Positions 49,812 through 61,806 of a stretch of DNA of 64,000 nucleotides are shown one piece after another; the first letter of the stretch is position 1, and each line of letters opens with the position of its first letter. Origin of the DNA: Epiperipatus broadwayi (lineage: Eukaryota; Onychophora; Udeonychophora; Euonychophora; Peripatidae). A program made the position numbers and the translations under genes. The DNA lies in assembly GCA_028023455.1 (NCBI GenBank), contig JAQFVV010013406.1, positions 1-64,000 of the forward strand. The letters are read 5' to 3'. The notes under the pieces were generated by a model. That model did no database searches, was not told the DNA's origin, and saw nothing but the letters and a program-made list of their open reading frames with translations.

Positions 49812-51479
49812 ATTCTATAGTTTATATCATACTAAAATCCATTTAAACTTTTTTTTAAATTTTCTTTTTTCATCTATGTCTAAAATCATGCAATATATTT
49901 GAAATGTCATTTCCATTATATTATATATTTAATTATTCATTGACACACATTTCAACAATGGATAATTGACCATTTTGAATTTTACAAAAAATTTTTTTTC
50001 TAAATTAGAATGTTTAAATTCACCCAATTTCTACATTATAGTAATTTTTTTTTTAAAGTAATAAAAGGTAGTAATTTTAATTTGATACATGTGCATAAAT
50101 ATGTTAATTAACCAAGATTTTATAAACAACTAATAATTGATTTTATATTTTATCACCATAAATTAATATCTAGATATTTTACAATATTGATATTGTATTC
50201 AGAAATAGTAATCAATTTAATTATAAGATGTTTAACTATATAGTGATCTAACAATAAACATATCAATATAACTAAAATAATCATTAATACCTAATTAAAA
50301 ACTATTTCAAATTATTCTCATAACATCACAATATTTAACTACATACATCAGCTGAGATTGGAAACCCACAAGCCAGCATTCTTCCATTTTAAGCATACAA
50401 TTTGCAAAAGTTTTTATCAAATTTTGATTAATAAATGTCAATAGATCTTTAATGAGAAAACTTGTAAACTTGTATTAATTTTTATAATACAAAAAATTAT
50501 CAATTACTTGGATGAATTCTTTTTTATTTTCTAGACAACAAAATTCTATAATATTCAAAATAGATAATACATCTTTTTTATACAAAATTATCTCATCGGT
50601 GTTTTTGATTAAACTAAACGAAAATGAAAAGAAATTTTATGTTTACCAAATACTTACTATTTTTTTATGAAAATATAAAAATAAATTGCTTCTGAATAAA
50701 GTATAACATTTCCAAAAATCCAACATACGTATTTAATATTTTATTAAACAATTTATTTTTATAAAATTTAAGTATAGAATTAATACATTTCATTTTCATA
50801 ATATATATAGAATAACAACCAAAAATTTAAGTTTAAAATTTGTTCACAACTTTTCTTCTGTATTGATTCTTATATAATACACAATACCTTCCATCTTTAT
50901 TTTTTAATGCATGTAATATTTTTATTAGAATAACTTGTATTTATTACAATGATCTGCATATCTGATTAACATTATGCATTATATCAAAATTTACAAATTA
51001 AAATATTTGAAATATAGCTTCCTCACTATTTTCAATTGTTTCATAAGAATTTTCTTTAAGTGCAATAAATATTCTATAATTTTAAACAAAGATTCCAACA
51101 AATTTTATTTTTTATAAAAAAAACCCTGATATTCCAACTGTATTCAGAGTTAAATTAATTGAATCCATAACATAATATTATTTTATAGAAAAATCATTAC
51201 TCTGAAAAATCGTTTATTGCATACAAATTAAAATTTCTTATTATGTTTCTTCATTATATGTTTTTTTTAATAATCTTACAAAAATGAAATTAGTTTAAAT
51301 TTAAACCATTGTTGAAATTGATTATCAAAATTAACTTTTCATAAATTATATTTCAAATAATTTAAATTTGTGAAAATATAAGTTTTTCATCTTCAAAATT
51401 ATTTAACATTTTACCTATATAATTATTTTATTACAATTACTTAGGATAAAATTAATTTTTGAATTACAAATTATGTAGG

Positions 51480-51480
<1 letters not shown>
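49812..51480. other. Very AT-rich stretch, nothing recognised
   Basis: No readable frame or paired repeat. Position suggests it may contain the upstream (RT) part of the decayed minus-strand Penelope copy, but no RT motif could be identified. Confidence 0.35.

Positions 51481-51514
<34 letters not shown>
51481..51514. repeat. (CA)n(TA)n tract at PLE 3' end
   Basis: CACACACACACATATATATA immediately beyond the 3' UTR of the minus-strand Penelope-like element. Confidence 0.9.
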
Positions 51515-51515
<1 letters not shown>

Positions 51516-51704
51516 ACAAAATAAATGTCTGCTAATATTAATAATACAATAACAAAACTTAAATATATTCCAAACAATGGTAAACAATTTATAATATAAA
51601 TAAATAAAGACTCATAAAGAAATATTTTCGATTATATTCATAATCATTTTCAATTCAACTTTCAAAATGGAATCATCTATTACCAACCGGAAACACATGT
51701 CAAT

Positions 51705-52065
51705 TTAAATATCCCACAATTCATTAATCCTAACATTTGCTGACTGTCTGTTTATTATCGTATTTTTATACCTACTAATAAAAACTGCCTCTTTAATTTT
51801 TCTTTTTTCATTATCTCTCACTTGGCCTAAAATGTTTATTTTATTTATATCAAAATTAAATTCAAAATTACAATTCCTATCATGATCATAAAAAACAGAT
51901 TCAGCATATAATTTGACTTCATTATTATTATCATTACATATCTGTACATTTTTCAAAACTCTTTTATACAAGAATGTATGTTCTTTAATTCTTTTTTCCA
52001 TATTACATCTAGATTCCCCTACATATGATAAGTTACACTCACAAAAAATTTTATAAATTATATTA
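51705..52065 (-). pseudogene. Penelope GIY-YIG endonuclease domain
   Basis: The open frame 51705-52001 is extended upstream by in-frame IIYKIFCECNLSYVGESRC, giving the GIY-YIG-like core (YKI...YVGES) with the C-x-C typical of Penelope nucleases. Then come KRIKEHTFLYKR (R-x3-EH helix), FYDHDRNC, the K-R-K-IKEAVFIS block and the C-terminal NRQSANVRINELWD. Such domains nick target DNA during insertion. The C-terminal block recurs in fragments at 49152, 53830 and 55970 (the last as NRQADNIKI). Confidence 0.85.
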
Positions 52066-52284
52066 CATTATTTTTTTCTAACTTATCTTTTGAATTATTA
52101 ACCATTCTATTTAAATTACCTGATCCATAAAATGAAACATTAGATATACTATTATAAACTTTTTTCATAAATTTTACTTGATTATTATTATAAAATGCAA
52201 AGAAATCCACTTCTTACTCTCAATTTCTTCATCACCAGTATTTCTATTAATTTTCTTACTAAATTGACAAACCACTTGATAAAT

Positions 52285-52608
52285 TTATTTTATATTATAA
52301 CCTACACTTAATAATTCACTTAAATAATTTTCAATATTTTTCATTTTATCACATGCATATTTACACAAAATATTATTTCTATGTAAAAAAAAACTAAAAC
52401 CAGCCATTTTATAATTATGTGCCACTTTAGATAAATATGGAATATACCCTCTGGTTTCAATAGGTTTAATAAACAATTTATAGTCAATCATATTATTGTT
52501 CATTGAAATTATCAAATCTAAATATTTAATACTGTTATTATATTCTTTCTCCATAGTCCAGATAAGACCTTTTAATTTATTATATTCATCAAAAATTTTA
52601 TCAATCAT
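52285..52608 (-). pseudogene. Penelope RT, thumb and C-terminal segment
   Basis: 107 codons. TMEKEYNNSIKYLDLIISMNN corresponds to the E-x4-SIxFLDLxI block after the catalytic box, and KPIETRGYIPYLSKVAHNYK to the RKPTxTxxYLxFxSxHP block. It begins just after the catalytic region. The codons between this frame and the upstream one read DVNDVFICAS where YVDDxF is expected, so the first catalytic Asp pair is damaged. Confidence 0.85.
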
Positions 52609-52644
52609 TCCTGAAGAAGCACATATAAAAACATCATTTACATC

Positions 52645-53154
52645 TCACGTATATATCTTAATATTTCCCATAAATATAAATTTGTTTAAAATCTTTTCTT
52701 CATAATATGATAAAACAAAACTGCATAACTGGGCCACCATTGGTAATCCCATTGGCCATACTTTACTCATCTTATAAAATTTACCATTAAAAGATGCAAC
52801 AATATTTTGTTCAATAAAATTTAAAGCCTTCATCAGAAAACATATTAATTGATTACCCACTTTCTTCTCCAATAAAGCTTGATGAATTATCTTAATTGAA
52901 CCAACTCTATCAATAGAACCATACATCTGAGAAACATCCAATGACAATAAAACATCATCACAGTCGAAACTTAAATCTTTAATTTTTTCAACAAAATCAA
53001 ATGATGACGTTACAGAATATTTTCCAAATCCAAGTAAATCTTGTAAAATTTTAGCTATATATTTACTAGTCTTATACATAAAAGACCCTCCAAAATCCAA
53101 AATTATTCTAAGTGGATAACCTTGAAGGATATAATGAATAGTACACATTATCAT
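52645..53154 (-). pseudogene. Penelope RT, fingers and palm
   Basis: 169 codons. YPLRIILDFGGSFMYKTSKY corresponds to the PLRPIVSxxGSPTYxLSKY block. SSFDFVEKIKDLSFDCDDVL then LLSLDVSQMYGSI is motif A, with its catalytic Asp (SLDV) intact. FNGKFYKMSKVWPMGLPMVAQLCSFVLSYYEEKIL is the G-x-MGSPLSPxIAN...E block with MGLPM in place of MGSPL. The frame ends at a stop just before the YVDD-equivalent position. Confidence 0.9.
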
Positions 53155-53369
53155 TTATTCCATTATTCTTTGCCTTTAATAAATTTCATTCTTTCTGAAT
53201 CAACATTATATTTATCAATCAATTCAAAATTTAATTTTTCCATTTGTAAAATAACTCCTTGAACATATTCATTATTTGAAATCAAGCACATCTGTAAACC
53301 TTTGTCTTCCTTTAAGCAAATCAATTTATGTTTCATTAATTGCCTTTTAAATAATCCAATAACTCTTTT

Positions 53370-53640
53370 TCATGAATTATCATATTTATTAGAATTTTGT
53401 AAATTAACATCCTTAACAATTTCATTAAACTCCTCTACAGTCATTAATTTTCCATCATAAGAATTTTGAACTGATGATATAATCTCCAGTTTATGGTCAT
53501 CAACTATATCACCTACATATTTAGAACCAAATCCTAATACATACTTTTGTATTAATTTCAAATCACATGACATTAAATTGACATAATTTACACTACGATC
53601 AATCTTTGAATATTTTTTATTAAATAAAAAATTAGATATG
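53370..53640 (-). pseudogene. Penelope ORF, N-terminal part
   Basis: 67 codons from 53573 plus in-frame sequence up to 53640. It contains LIQKYVLGFGSKYVGD, matching the LLxLGxKFxP block near the start of Penelope RT ORFs. After a stop at about 53369 the frame continues to 53160 with CLKEDKGLQMCLISNNEYV, matching the KADKGxxxVVMDxxxY block. The 5' end is cut by the junction with the inverted fragment at 53640. Confidence 0.65.
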
Positions 53641-54085
53641 TAATGATAATAATAATGAAGTCAAGTTATATACTGAATCTGTTTTTTATGATCATGATAG
53701 GAATTGTAATTTTAAATTTAATTTTGATATAAATAAAATAAAAATTTTAGACCAAGAGAGAGATAATGAAAAAAGAAAAATTAAAGAGGTAGTTTTTATT
53801 AGTAGGTATAAAAATATGATGATAAACAGACAGTCAGCAAATGTTAGGATTAATGAATTGTGGGATATTTAAATCAACATGTGTTTCTGGTTGGTAATAG
53901 ATGATTCCATTTTGAAAGTTGAGTTGAAAATGATTATGAATATAATCGAAAATATTTCTTTATGAGTTTTTATTTATATTATATTATAATTTGTTTACCG
54001 TTGTTTGGAATATATTTAAGTTTCATTATATATATATATATATTGGAATATATTTAAGTTTCATTATATATATATATATATATAA
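53641..54085 (+). mobile_element. Inverted Penelope 3' fragment, near-identical to adjacent copy
   Basis: On + it repeats the 3' part of the neighbouring element. AGTCAAGTTATATACTGAATCTG, TTTTTATGATCATGATAGGAA, the C-terminal codons NRQSANVRINELWDI, and the UTR GTTTCTGGTTGGTAATAGATG differ from the other copy at only a small number of positions over about 370 bp. It joins the 5'-truncated end of the other copy head-to-head. The 3' terminus is locally duplicated: GGAATATATTTAAGTTTCAT followed by (TA)n occurs twice (to 54042 and 54083). Confidence 0.9.
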
Positions 54086-54960
54086 CTATTAAACTTACAT
54101 AAACAGTATATTCAAAATATGCTCAAATATATTTAATAACTTTGGTTCATCAAACTATGTACAATTGTATAAATGAAAAAATAGCTATTCACTCATATCA
54201 AAGAACAGAAAAAGATCTATCTTCTGACTATACAATATAGCATCCTGGAACTTTAAACTGATCCGGTAACTATAGAGACATAGTATCCTAAATCCAATAT
54301 ATTGGTATGGTTGTTTAATATTTAAATTAATAATATATGAATCTTTATGATTCATGTAGGTCTTATTTACTTGCGTGCTAGTATCTTATCAAAGTCATAC
54401 AATTTTTTACCTCTTTTATTCTATATATACACTACATATTTGTGTATACACATAATTTACTGTAGAGTAAATTATAAAAAAAAAAAAAATAATTGTTTTG
54501 TTTTTTTAAAAAAAAATTAAAACACACACAATAAATTAAAAAAATAAATGCAGTAGTTGGTGGTCATGTGACATTGGAGCATATGATTGACTGATTGAAC
54601 ACTTCAGCTCTATTCAATCGATTCAACTTATTTTATTTTGTTCAGCTAAGAATCAATCCAGGAATCTATTACCTTTGAAATTGCTGCTGTATTTCTATAT
54701 TAAATAGCACAGGTCAAAACAATAAAAAAGGAACCAGTCAAAGATAAAGCATCAACATGATAAAGACAATTATTTTTAATCTTTATCAAATAAATTAAAA
54801 TATTTTTCTAACATTATAAACTGAAAAATAACATATTTTATAAAAATAAGTTACATATAATGGTTACTGCTTAGAAAATTTAACTTTATTTAAATATTCA
54901 AAACAAATTCATCTATTAGTAATAGCACATCAAGCAGGTTAGTATATGCATAACATTTAG
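54086..54960. other. AT-rich spacer
   Basis: Nothing recognised. A/T homopolymer runs lie at 54477-54515, and a slightly GC-richer piece with GTTGGTGGTCATGTGACATT lies at 54560-54580. Confidence 0.4.
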
Positions 54961-55105
54961 AGATATTATTCTCTCCACTTCTTCAGGTATTACTGGCCTG
55001 ACTAGTGACAGTACTATCATAGGAATCAAATCTGGACCCTTAAATTCTTGACTATTGAATTTTAAGGTAACACTCTAAACAACTGAACCATCCTGTCAAA
55101 GCAAC
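54961..55105 (-). mobile_element. tRNA-derived SINE, family 2, copy a
   Basis: On the minus strand: GGATGGTTCAGTTGTTTAGAG (A-box region of a tRNA), then an anticodon-loop-sized segment and GGGTCCAGATTTGATTCC (B box), then a unique tail GTACTGTCACTAGTCAGGCC. The same order occurs at 60383-60535, so this is a dispersed family and not a single tRNA pseudogene. Confidence 0.72.
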
Positions 55106-55139
55106 AATCAGTAAAAATTTAATATACTTATATATGAGG

Positions 55140-55490
55140 TTCCTCCTGATTTTTCCACTTTTTTTCTTAAGAGCAAAGTTGTTTTCATACATTATGTATA
55201 GTCACACTAGGTTGACTTGTGGGATTATTTGCCATTGTCATGTGAGCAGCTTCCTTAAATTTTTTTTTTTGTATCTTTTCTTCTCTATCCAATATTTTTG
55301 TGTTTTCCCAATTGAACATATGCTCATTAGTACTTACATGGTTGCTACCTTAGACACATCTGTTTTCTCTTTTTTAATTATCAGTTTGGGTTCTTGCAAA
55401 TTATTTTCAATGGGATGAATATAATCACCAATATATATTCTTCCAGATTCTGTAAGTATTACATAGATGTAATTTTTTTTCAGCATTTCA
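55140..55490 (-). pseudogene. Penelope-like GIY-YIG fragment of a different family
   Basis: On the minus strand: ESGRIYIGDYIHPIENNLQE (55384-55455), matching G-x-VYIGETGRxIxxRLxEH with the final EH changed to EP. Then HVSTNEHMFNWENTKILDREEK (about 55270-55335), matching the AEHxxxxxHxxxWxxxxVLxxE block, and, after a shift, FKEAAHM (KIKEAIHI block). The presence of the H-x-W block places it in a different PLE family from the copies at 51705 and 55650. Confidence 0.6.
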
Positions 55491-55599
55491 AGCTTAGAAT
55501 TTGTATATGTTAGAATATCTCATAGTGTGGTATGACACTGGAAGACTGTTCTGATGTTATATTGAGAGCAGATGTTCCTTAATTTGTCTACTATTTTTG

Positions 55600-56110
55600 T
55601 TTCATTCTACTTCCAAACAATATTAATAAATTAGTCAATAATTCTAAGGATGTCATACATGTCAAGCAGAAAAGTAATGTCAGATGTCGTTTTTTGTGAA
55701 TGTATGCTATCATATATAGGTGAATCTATATGCAGTATTGAAAAAAGATCGAGGGAGCATGAATTGTTATATAAGTGTGTAAAAAGTAAAAATAATAGTG
55801 ATTTAATGTCTCCTTCAGTTGTCTTTGATCATGAAAAAACATGTAAATATAAATTTAAATTTGATTTTGAAAATGTAAAAATTCTCCATGAAGAGAGAAA
55901 CCATAGTAAAAGAAAAATTAAGGAGGCAATTTTTATAAATAGGAATAAAATGAATTTAATAAATAGACAAGCTGACAACATTAAAATATGAGATTCATGG
56001 GATATGAATTGATAACATTTGCTTCATCTTTGTTTTTTTTTTATTTTAATGGCAGTTGATGCAGGTTTAAGAAATTAACAACACTTAAACATTACCAATA
56101 GCAATAACAA
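55600..56110 (+). mobile_element. Penelope-like 3' fragment with GIY-YIG domain
   Basis: The open frame 55650-55991 encodes CECMLSYIGESICSIEKRSREHELLYK, VVFDHEKTCKYKFKFDFENVKIL, the KRKIKEAIFINR block and NRQADNIKI, closely paralleling the endonuclease at 51705-52065. The RT part is missing (5' truncated near 55640). The 3' UTR contains CAGGTTTAAGAAATTAAC (56064-56081), the sequence that forms the arms of the hairpin at 39229-39450, and so links that hairpin to this family. It lies back-to-back with the minus-strand fragment at 55140-55490, both 3' ends facing outward. Confidence 0.85.
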
Positions 56111-57189
56111 TCAACAATCTCAATCTGTTGTCAAAGCAACCTACATTACTTCTGCATTACAAGGAGAATTTGTTAGATCATGAACTGATTTTTTTGCATA
56201 TATAATTTTTCAATAATATGAATAATAAATTTTTCTATTTTGTATAATATTCTATCAATTTCTTAATGATATTCTTTCATTTTTTATTTGTAAACATTCT
56301 CACTCCATTTATTCTTTCAATATTTGCATCTTTATAGTAAAATACATATCTACTTTTTAAATCAACAGTTTTTTCATCTCTTCTTTTAATTTCCTAATGT
56401 CGAACAATATCCCATTTAATAGAGAACATTTTTATATTTTGTACAATCATCCTTTTCATGAAAGTGACATGCATTTTTAGATAGTTAAATAAAATATAAA
56501 ATAATAACCCTCATTTGCGATTAGGCTCTCTGCCTTTGTCCACAACTGTGGCTTTTGCTGATGTATTTACATTATGTCTGAAAATAAGGGTCATAATTTA
56601 ATTATATCTATGATGAGTGTAATGTTTATAAAAATATTATTTACACATAAATTCATCCTGTGTTCAAACAAAGTCAATAGATATTTCAATTAATTGTTAT
56701 TTGGTATCTAAAAAAGAAAATCAGGATTTTGATCTTAAAGTCATAATTAAAAATAGTGTAATCTTATCATAATGGGTGATGTGTAGTAATAAACATGTTA
56801 CTTGTGTTTGTTGAACATAAGAATATTCTCAAGTAATATCAGCTAGAATGGGAAGAATGAACATTTGTAATATGGTCTTTTAAAAAAAAAATCAAAAGGC
56901 AATTTCAGTTAATTGCAAACTTTTTTTTACATCCATTTAAAAATATACAATATCATTAATACTAACAAACAATGCATGTTTTCTTAGTTATTTTTTTATT
57001 ACATTTTCTTTAAATTGTTTACAAAATTTAAGAAAAATAAGATTTTTTTTATATATAAAATAAAAATATTGGTTTTTACTTTAAATAAACATCACAATTT
57101 TATGTATTTATAGTTTTAAAAAATAACTTGAAATATGATGTGTTATAAATAATTCTGTTATTGTAAAATAATAAATCTTAGCAACTTCC
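56111..57189. other. AT-rich stretch, nothing recognised
   Basis: No coding or repeated structure was identified. A slightly GC-richer patch lies at 56510-56570. Confidence 0.4.
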
Positions 57190-57396
57190 CAATGGCATCT
57201 AGAAGGGTTTTGGGCAATGATATCCCTATCTAGTGACTACTCATCCAATATCACTAGACATGTTTCTAGCTTATGACCTTCATACCTAAGGTCTTTCACT
57301 GATGAAGATCACAAGCTAGAAACTAGTCTGGGAATAGAGGATGAATAGTCACTAGATAGGAATTTTGATGCACAAAAACCTTCTAGCATCCATTGG
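57190..57396. repeat. Fold-back element 3 (arms about 92 bp)
   Basis: Left arm 57190-57283 (CCAATGGCATCTAGAAGG, CTATCTAGTGACTACTCATCC, GTTTCTAGCTTATGA) pairs with right arm 57304-57396 (ACAAGCTAGAAAC, GGATGAATAGTCACTAGATAGG, CCTTCTAGCATCCATTGG). The loop is 20 bp. Arms differ at several positions. It is MITE-sized, with no coding sequence. Confidence 0.82.
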
Positions 57397-60382
57397 TTAT
57401 ATGGCTTGTACTGGCTAATACTACTGTATAGAAAGAGTTTTTATTATTTATCAGTTTGTGTAAACATAAGAAAGAGAGACCATGATATGTTTTTCTTGTT
57501 GAGTAATAGGTCTATTTTTCTCGAACATAATATTGTTAAAATAGCAATTACATATAATTTAACGACAATAATTCCAATATTAACATTTTACCATTAAATT
57601 TATTTTGTATTATCTTAATGAATTTAAGGCAAACTGAATCAATATCAATAAAACATATAATATGAGAAAACATATTGTTGTGAAGTTTTATATGTAATTT
57701 TTTTTTTTACATTTTTCTAGTTAATTTGTAAAAAATAACAGGATTAAAATAAACAACCATTCACATACATAAACAATCAAAATACTACACAGACAATCTA
57801 AAAATCATTTGTGGTAAATCTGCTTTTTTTTTTGCAAATAGAGTAAATGTTTTAAATTAGAATTAAAATATGACTGAAAGTACAGAAATACATACTCAAT
57901 ATATACTCTAATTAATCTCTTTATGGCTGCTAAGTTTTCCTACTGCTAATATAACTGATGTAAAGACTGCTGAATAAATATACTGAGTAACTCGGAAGGT
58001 CGCATTGAAGCCCAATATGTGATAAGAGAATGCCAATATAGTTCCTATCAAATAGTAACAGTATCAAGTCTTCATAATCACCTATTTATAATATGAGTAT
58101 TACTTTTGTAGTAAATAACTTAACAAAGAATTAAGATCAAAATTAATGTTAATAAATTAAATGTCAATGTCAATATTAATAAATTAATATTAAATCTTCT
58201 CTAATGTTGTTTAATATTTATGAAAACACAACAAAATCATCATAGTTTCTTAATTTAAATTCAACAACTAAATTAATGATTTATAATAATAAATAGGGAT
58301 CTAAAATAACAATTACTAAGTAAAAGGTTATGTAGATTTATGGTCTGTGAGAAAGTTTCTGAATGCTAAAGAGAATGCTATAAAAAAGCAGTAAAAATAC
58401 TGTGAACCAGCTGGCAGATATTTCTAACTAATCAAAGCACTCATCAATTTTGAATCAGTATATTAAAACAAGAATAGGGCATAATACTCAAGTAATTCAC
58501 AGAAAAGCTGAACTCTTAACCATAAGTAATTAGATTTTTTTTTATCTGTAGTTCAAATTAAAAAGCTGAGTACGCATCTAGTATGTTGTAATAAGTCATA
58601 TTATGTTAGAACCAAATGTAATGTAATTTGGGGTAAAATTATGAATATCTATAGCTAAAATAAATAAATTATATTGAATTTCAAAAATTGAAATTTTTGT
58701 TTTGTTTGTGTATAGATAATATTATAAATCTGAAAACTTCAAACTAGTTTTAATTAATTTCAGACAAATAAATTATTTTAATATACTGTAAAAGTATGTG
58801 TGGAATATAAAAGTAACCATTAATTAGAGGATTACGTAAACATTATAGCGAGAGCAGGTGTGGGTGTATTTTAATCTTGGCAAACAAATCTTTTGTTTAT
58901 ATAATGGGATAACTATATATAAACAATTAATATCTTATATAAAATAAGATGTTTATATTGAGAGATGAAGAGGAGAATGTAATACAAATTTATATAGAGA
59001 CAGAGTGGAATTTTATTACTATCATGTAGAAGGATAATCTACGGTTGACATAATTAACTTGAGATGCAGAAATATAACTGTAGAGACTACTTATTAATAT
59101 TATCCTTACTTCAACTATAAATAATAACTTCAACTCTCGATAGACGTTTAAAATATTGTCTGCTAATTGTCTGATAAAACTATATTGTCCAGTATCATAT
59201 AGTTCTTAGAAGTCTAACAAGGCTAAATTCCATCCTTCAAAGATGATGCCTATTATAACTATTACTGCCTAGGCTTTAAGTGTATGAGTTGATGTAAATT
59301 GTTCTGCAAACGTTCCAGTATCAGAACTGAAACTAATGAAGAGAAAGTATAATCAGCTATCCACAAGTTACCTAAATGCAGACTAAAACCAGACCATGGC
59401 CAATAAAAATCGAAATTAGTATTCACAAAATACCATAGCCTCGCAAATAATTACAATAGCTAACTGAATTTCCATGTGTATGCTAATTTAAAATCCACAT
59501 TAAGATTTTATTATGCATTTTTAGTTTTGCAGAATTAATTAAATTGATTTTTTTAAAATTTGTGCATCTGTAATTTATTTATTTTAATTAAATACTTAAA
59601 TTTATCTATATATTTAAATGTAAACAGAATTTATAATGATTGAAATGTAATAATTATGATTATTTCTTTGAATTAACTGACACCCACCTAATTTGTATTT
59701 ATTTCATCTTTTCATTGGTATAAGTTTAAATGAATTGGGTGATTGAAAATATATAATTTGTTTAATTAGTAGATAAAAGATAAAAATTGACTCCTAGATT
59801 GATTTTAAAATTAACTCTACAATTCAAAGAGTATTCCTTAATTTACATTGTGTATCAATTTCAGTCAATATTATTTATCTATGCGTATGTGTAAAAATAT
59901 ATATCTGTATCAATCATTTCATTAAAAATTGTTAGAGTTATTTAAAATTAATTCCAAGTCTATTGCCATTTTCATGTCTAATGTTATCTTTCTAGTATTG
60001 AGTTAATAATATAATTATTATCAAATGATTCATGCTCCTGATTAAGCTACTGCCTAGAATATTAATGTAAAAGGATTATGTTATTTAAAAAATAATCACC
60101 ATTTGTAGCCTTGTAAAGCCACTGGCATCTTTAAGATGAGATAATTATATCTTTCATAAATTCAGCTACAGGATTTTGTGATTCATAAACTGACTATGAA
60201 AAGAATATTTTTTCAAATGTTTGATTATCATAAATACCATTTCTTCCATGTAAATAATATTTTTTTGAAGAATGAAGGGCAACGGCAATTATATATTGTT
60301 TTTTTATCATCATATAATATTAAATATTAAATATCTTGTAGTATCACACATGGAAGTATATATCAAGACATTTTGAATACTA
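57397..60382. other. AT-rich stretch, nothing recognised
   Basis: Short frames such as 57406-57597 have chance composition. No elements or paired repeats were detected by eye across these 3 kb. Confidence 0.45.
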
Positions 60383-60535
60383 TTATTCTGCTCTCTTCAG
60401 TTGTTTCATTCCTGATCAGTAGCAGCACTAGTATAGAAATCAAATCTGGTTTATTAGATTTCTAAATATTGAATTTAAGATGGTACTTGAATCAAATACC
60501 ATATTCTGACAAAAGCAATACTCATTAAAAAATTT
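60383..60535 (-). mobile_element. tRNA-derived SINE, family 2, copy b
   Basis: Collinear with 54961-55105: CTCTTCAG, CCTGATCAGTAGCAGCAC, AGAAATCAAATCTGG (B-box region, minus strand), TATTGAATTTAAGATGGTACTT, TCTGACAAAAGCAATACTCA. It is more decayed than copy a and its A box is poor. Similarity continues a little past the tRNA-like part (AATTTATATACTT). Confidence 0.65.
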
Positions 60536-61700
60536 ATATACTTCCCCTCTTTTCTTCCATAGCATAAGCTTGTGGTTAAAACACCTGTAGAGGTCCCTAC
60601 TATCGCATTTTACACGCATATTATCGAGGTTATAGCCTCAGTAAATATTACTTACATAATCAATGTGCGTTTAATAAATTTATAATTATACTTATTTATG
60701 AAAATTCTATGGAAATCTCCACAATTCAACATAAATTCACATTCAGAGAAAAGAATAATGTACTGGATTATATAATAAGGTGAATACTATTACTAACAAT
60801 AAACTATAATTGAAGTTTGAATAAAGTTCAGATCTTGCTACATACATTTAACAATTAATATTAAATGACTGAAGTAGTCTGACACTATATAATTATTACT
60901 AAAAACCATTATCACAAACTTTTCAGATAAACACTGAGTGTTAAGATATTATTATCATATACATACTTCACTAATGTATGGCTACTGCTGATTATATTTC
61001 ACTGCTGATGAGCAACATTAATATTAATATTTATGCACATTATTTATTAATAACCATTCTTTTCTGTGTTACACGATTTTATTGGTTGAACAATACAAAG
61101 TTTATTTGCCATAAAATGACTTATTGGATGGGCAATCTTTCATTTCTTATTAAAATGGCGTTCAGAATGATGAATTGATAAATCACATGAAGCAATGACT
61201 ATTGAGAATTATATGTCTTTATTCTTCTGTATGTCAACTATATTGTAATGGTCAAATATGTACCTTCATGTAACAAAATCTAGAACTTTAGTAAATCATC
61301 TCAAGGCTGACCAGTATACGGTGGTGAAACCACCAGTCTGATATAGCCCTAGTTCCTTTACTATTGCTGTGAGATTTACCACCTTACGGATGACAGACCT
61401 GAGTTTACAGCAGTATTTTTCCTTTATAGTGTGATGGCAGTAGAACAACAATAGAGCAAAAGACTGAAAGAAAGTTGGCATTCTATCTAGTACAGCTATA
61501 TAGGTATCATGTGGCTATGATATTATCATTAAACAATGAAAAGATTTTCATAACTAGTAATAAATAATTACTAAATGATGAAATGATTATGAGTCGGTGA
61601 GCAAGAATAAGACATGAAACAAAGTTAAAATTAAAACAAATTTAATAAAGTTAACTTTTGAAATAATAATTAAAAACAATATTACAATAGCTAGGTGTTT
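60536..61700. other. No gene recognised; one higher-GC patch
   Basis: 61280-61490 is less AT-rich and carries a 61-codon minus-strand frame (VVNLTAIVKELGLYQTGGF...VYWSALR) with normal composition but no domain I recognise. It may be an old transposon or exon remnant. The remainder is AT-rich. Confidence 0.35.
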
Positions 61701-61703
61701 GAT

Positions 61704-61764
61704 CTCACACACAGGTGATTAAGGGATATTTTACATTAAGTTTGGTTTCACACACAAATGATGG

Positions 61765-61806
<42 letters not shown>

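Larger units (their letters stand above)
51515..53640 (-). mobile_element. Penelope-like element with RT and GIY-YIG endonuclease, 5' truncated
   Basis: Minus strand, in order. N-terminal region 53640-53155 (LIQKYVLGFGSKYVGD; CLKEDKG). RT core 53154-52645. RT C-terminal region 52608-52285. A linker with broken frames. Then the endonuclease 52065-51705 and a 3' UTR ending in (TA)n. Penelope-like elements combine an RT related to telomerase RT with a GIY-YIG nuclease. Stops near 53369 and 52643 and the changed catalytic box make it inactive. Its left 430 bp are repeated, inverted and nearly identical, at 53640-54085, so it was active fairly recently. Confidence 0.9.

Noticed and set aside
55134-55418. 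94-codon plus-strand frame as a membrane protein
   Set aside because: It is antisense to a minus-strand Penelope endonuclease fragment, which explains its open state.
60960-61180. CTGATGAG near 61005 as a hammerhead core, and the overlapping 66-codon frame
   Set aside because: No GAAA partner or pairing stems; the frame has chance composition.
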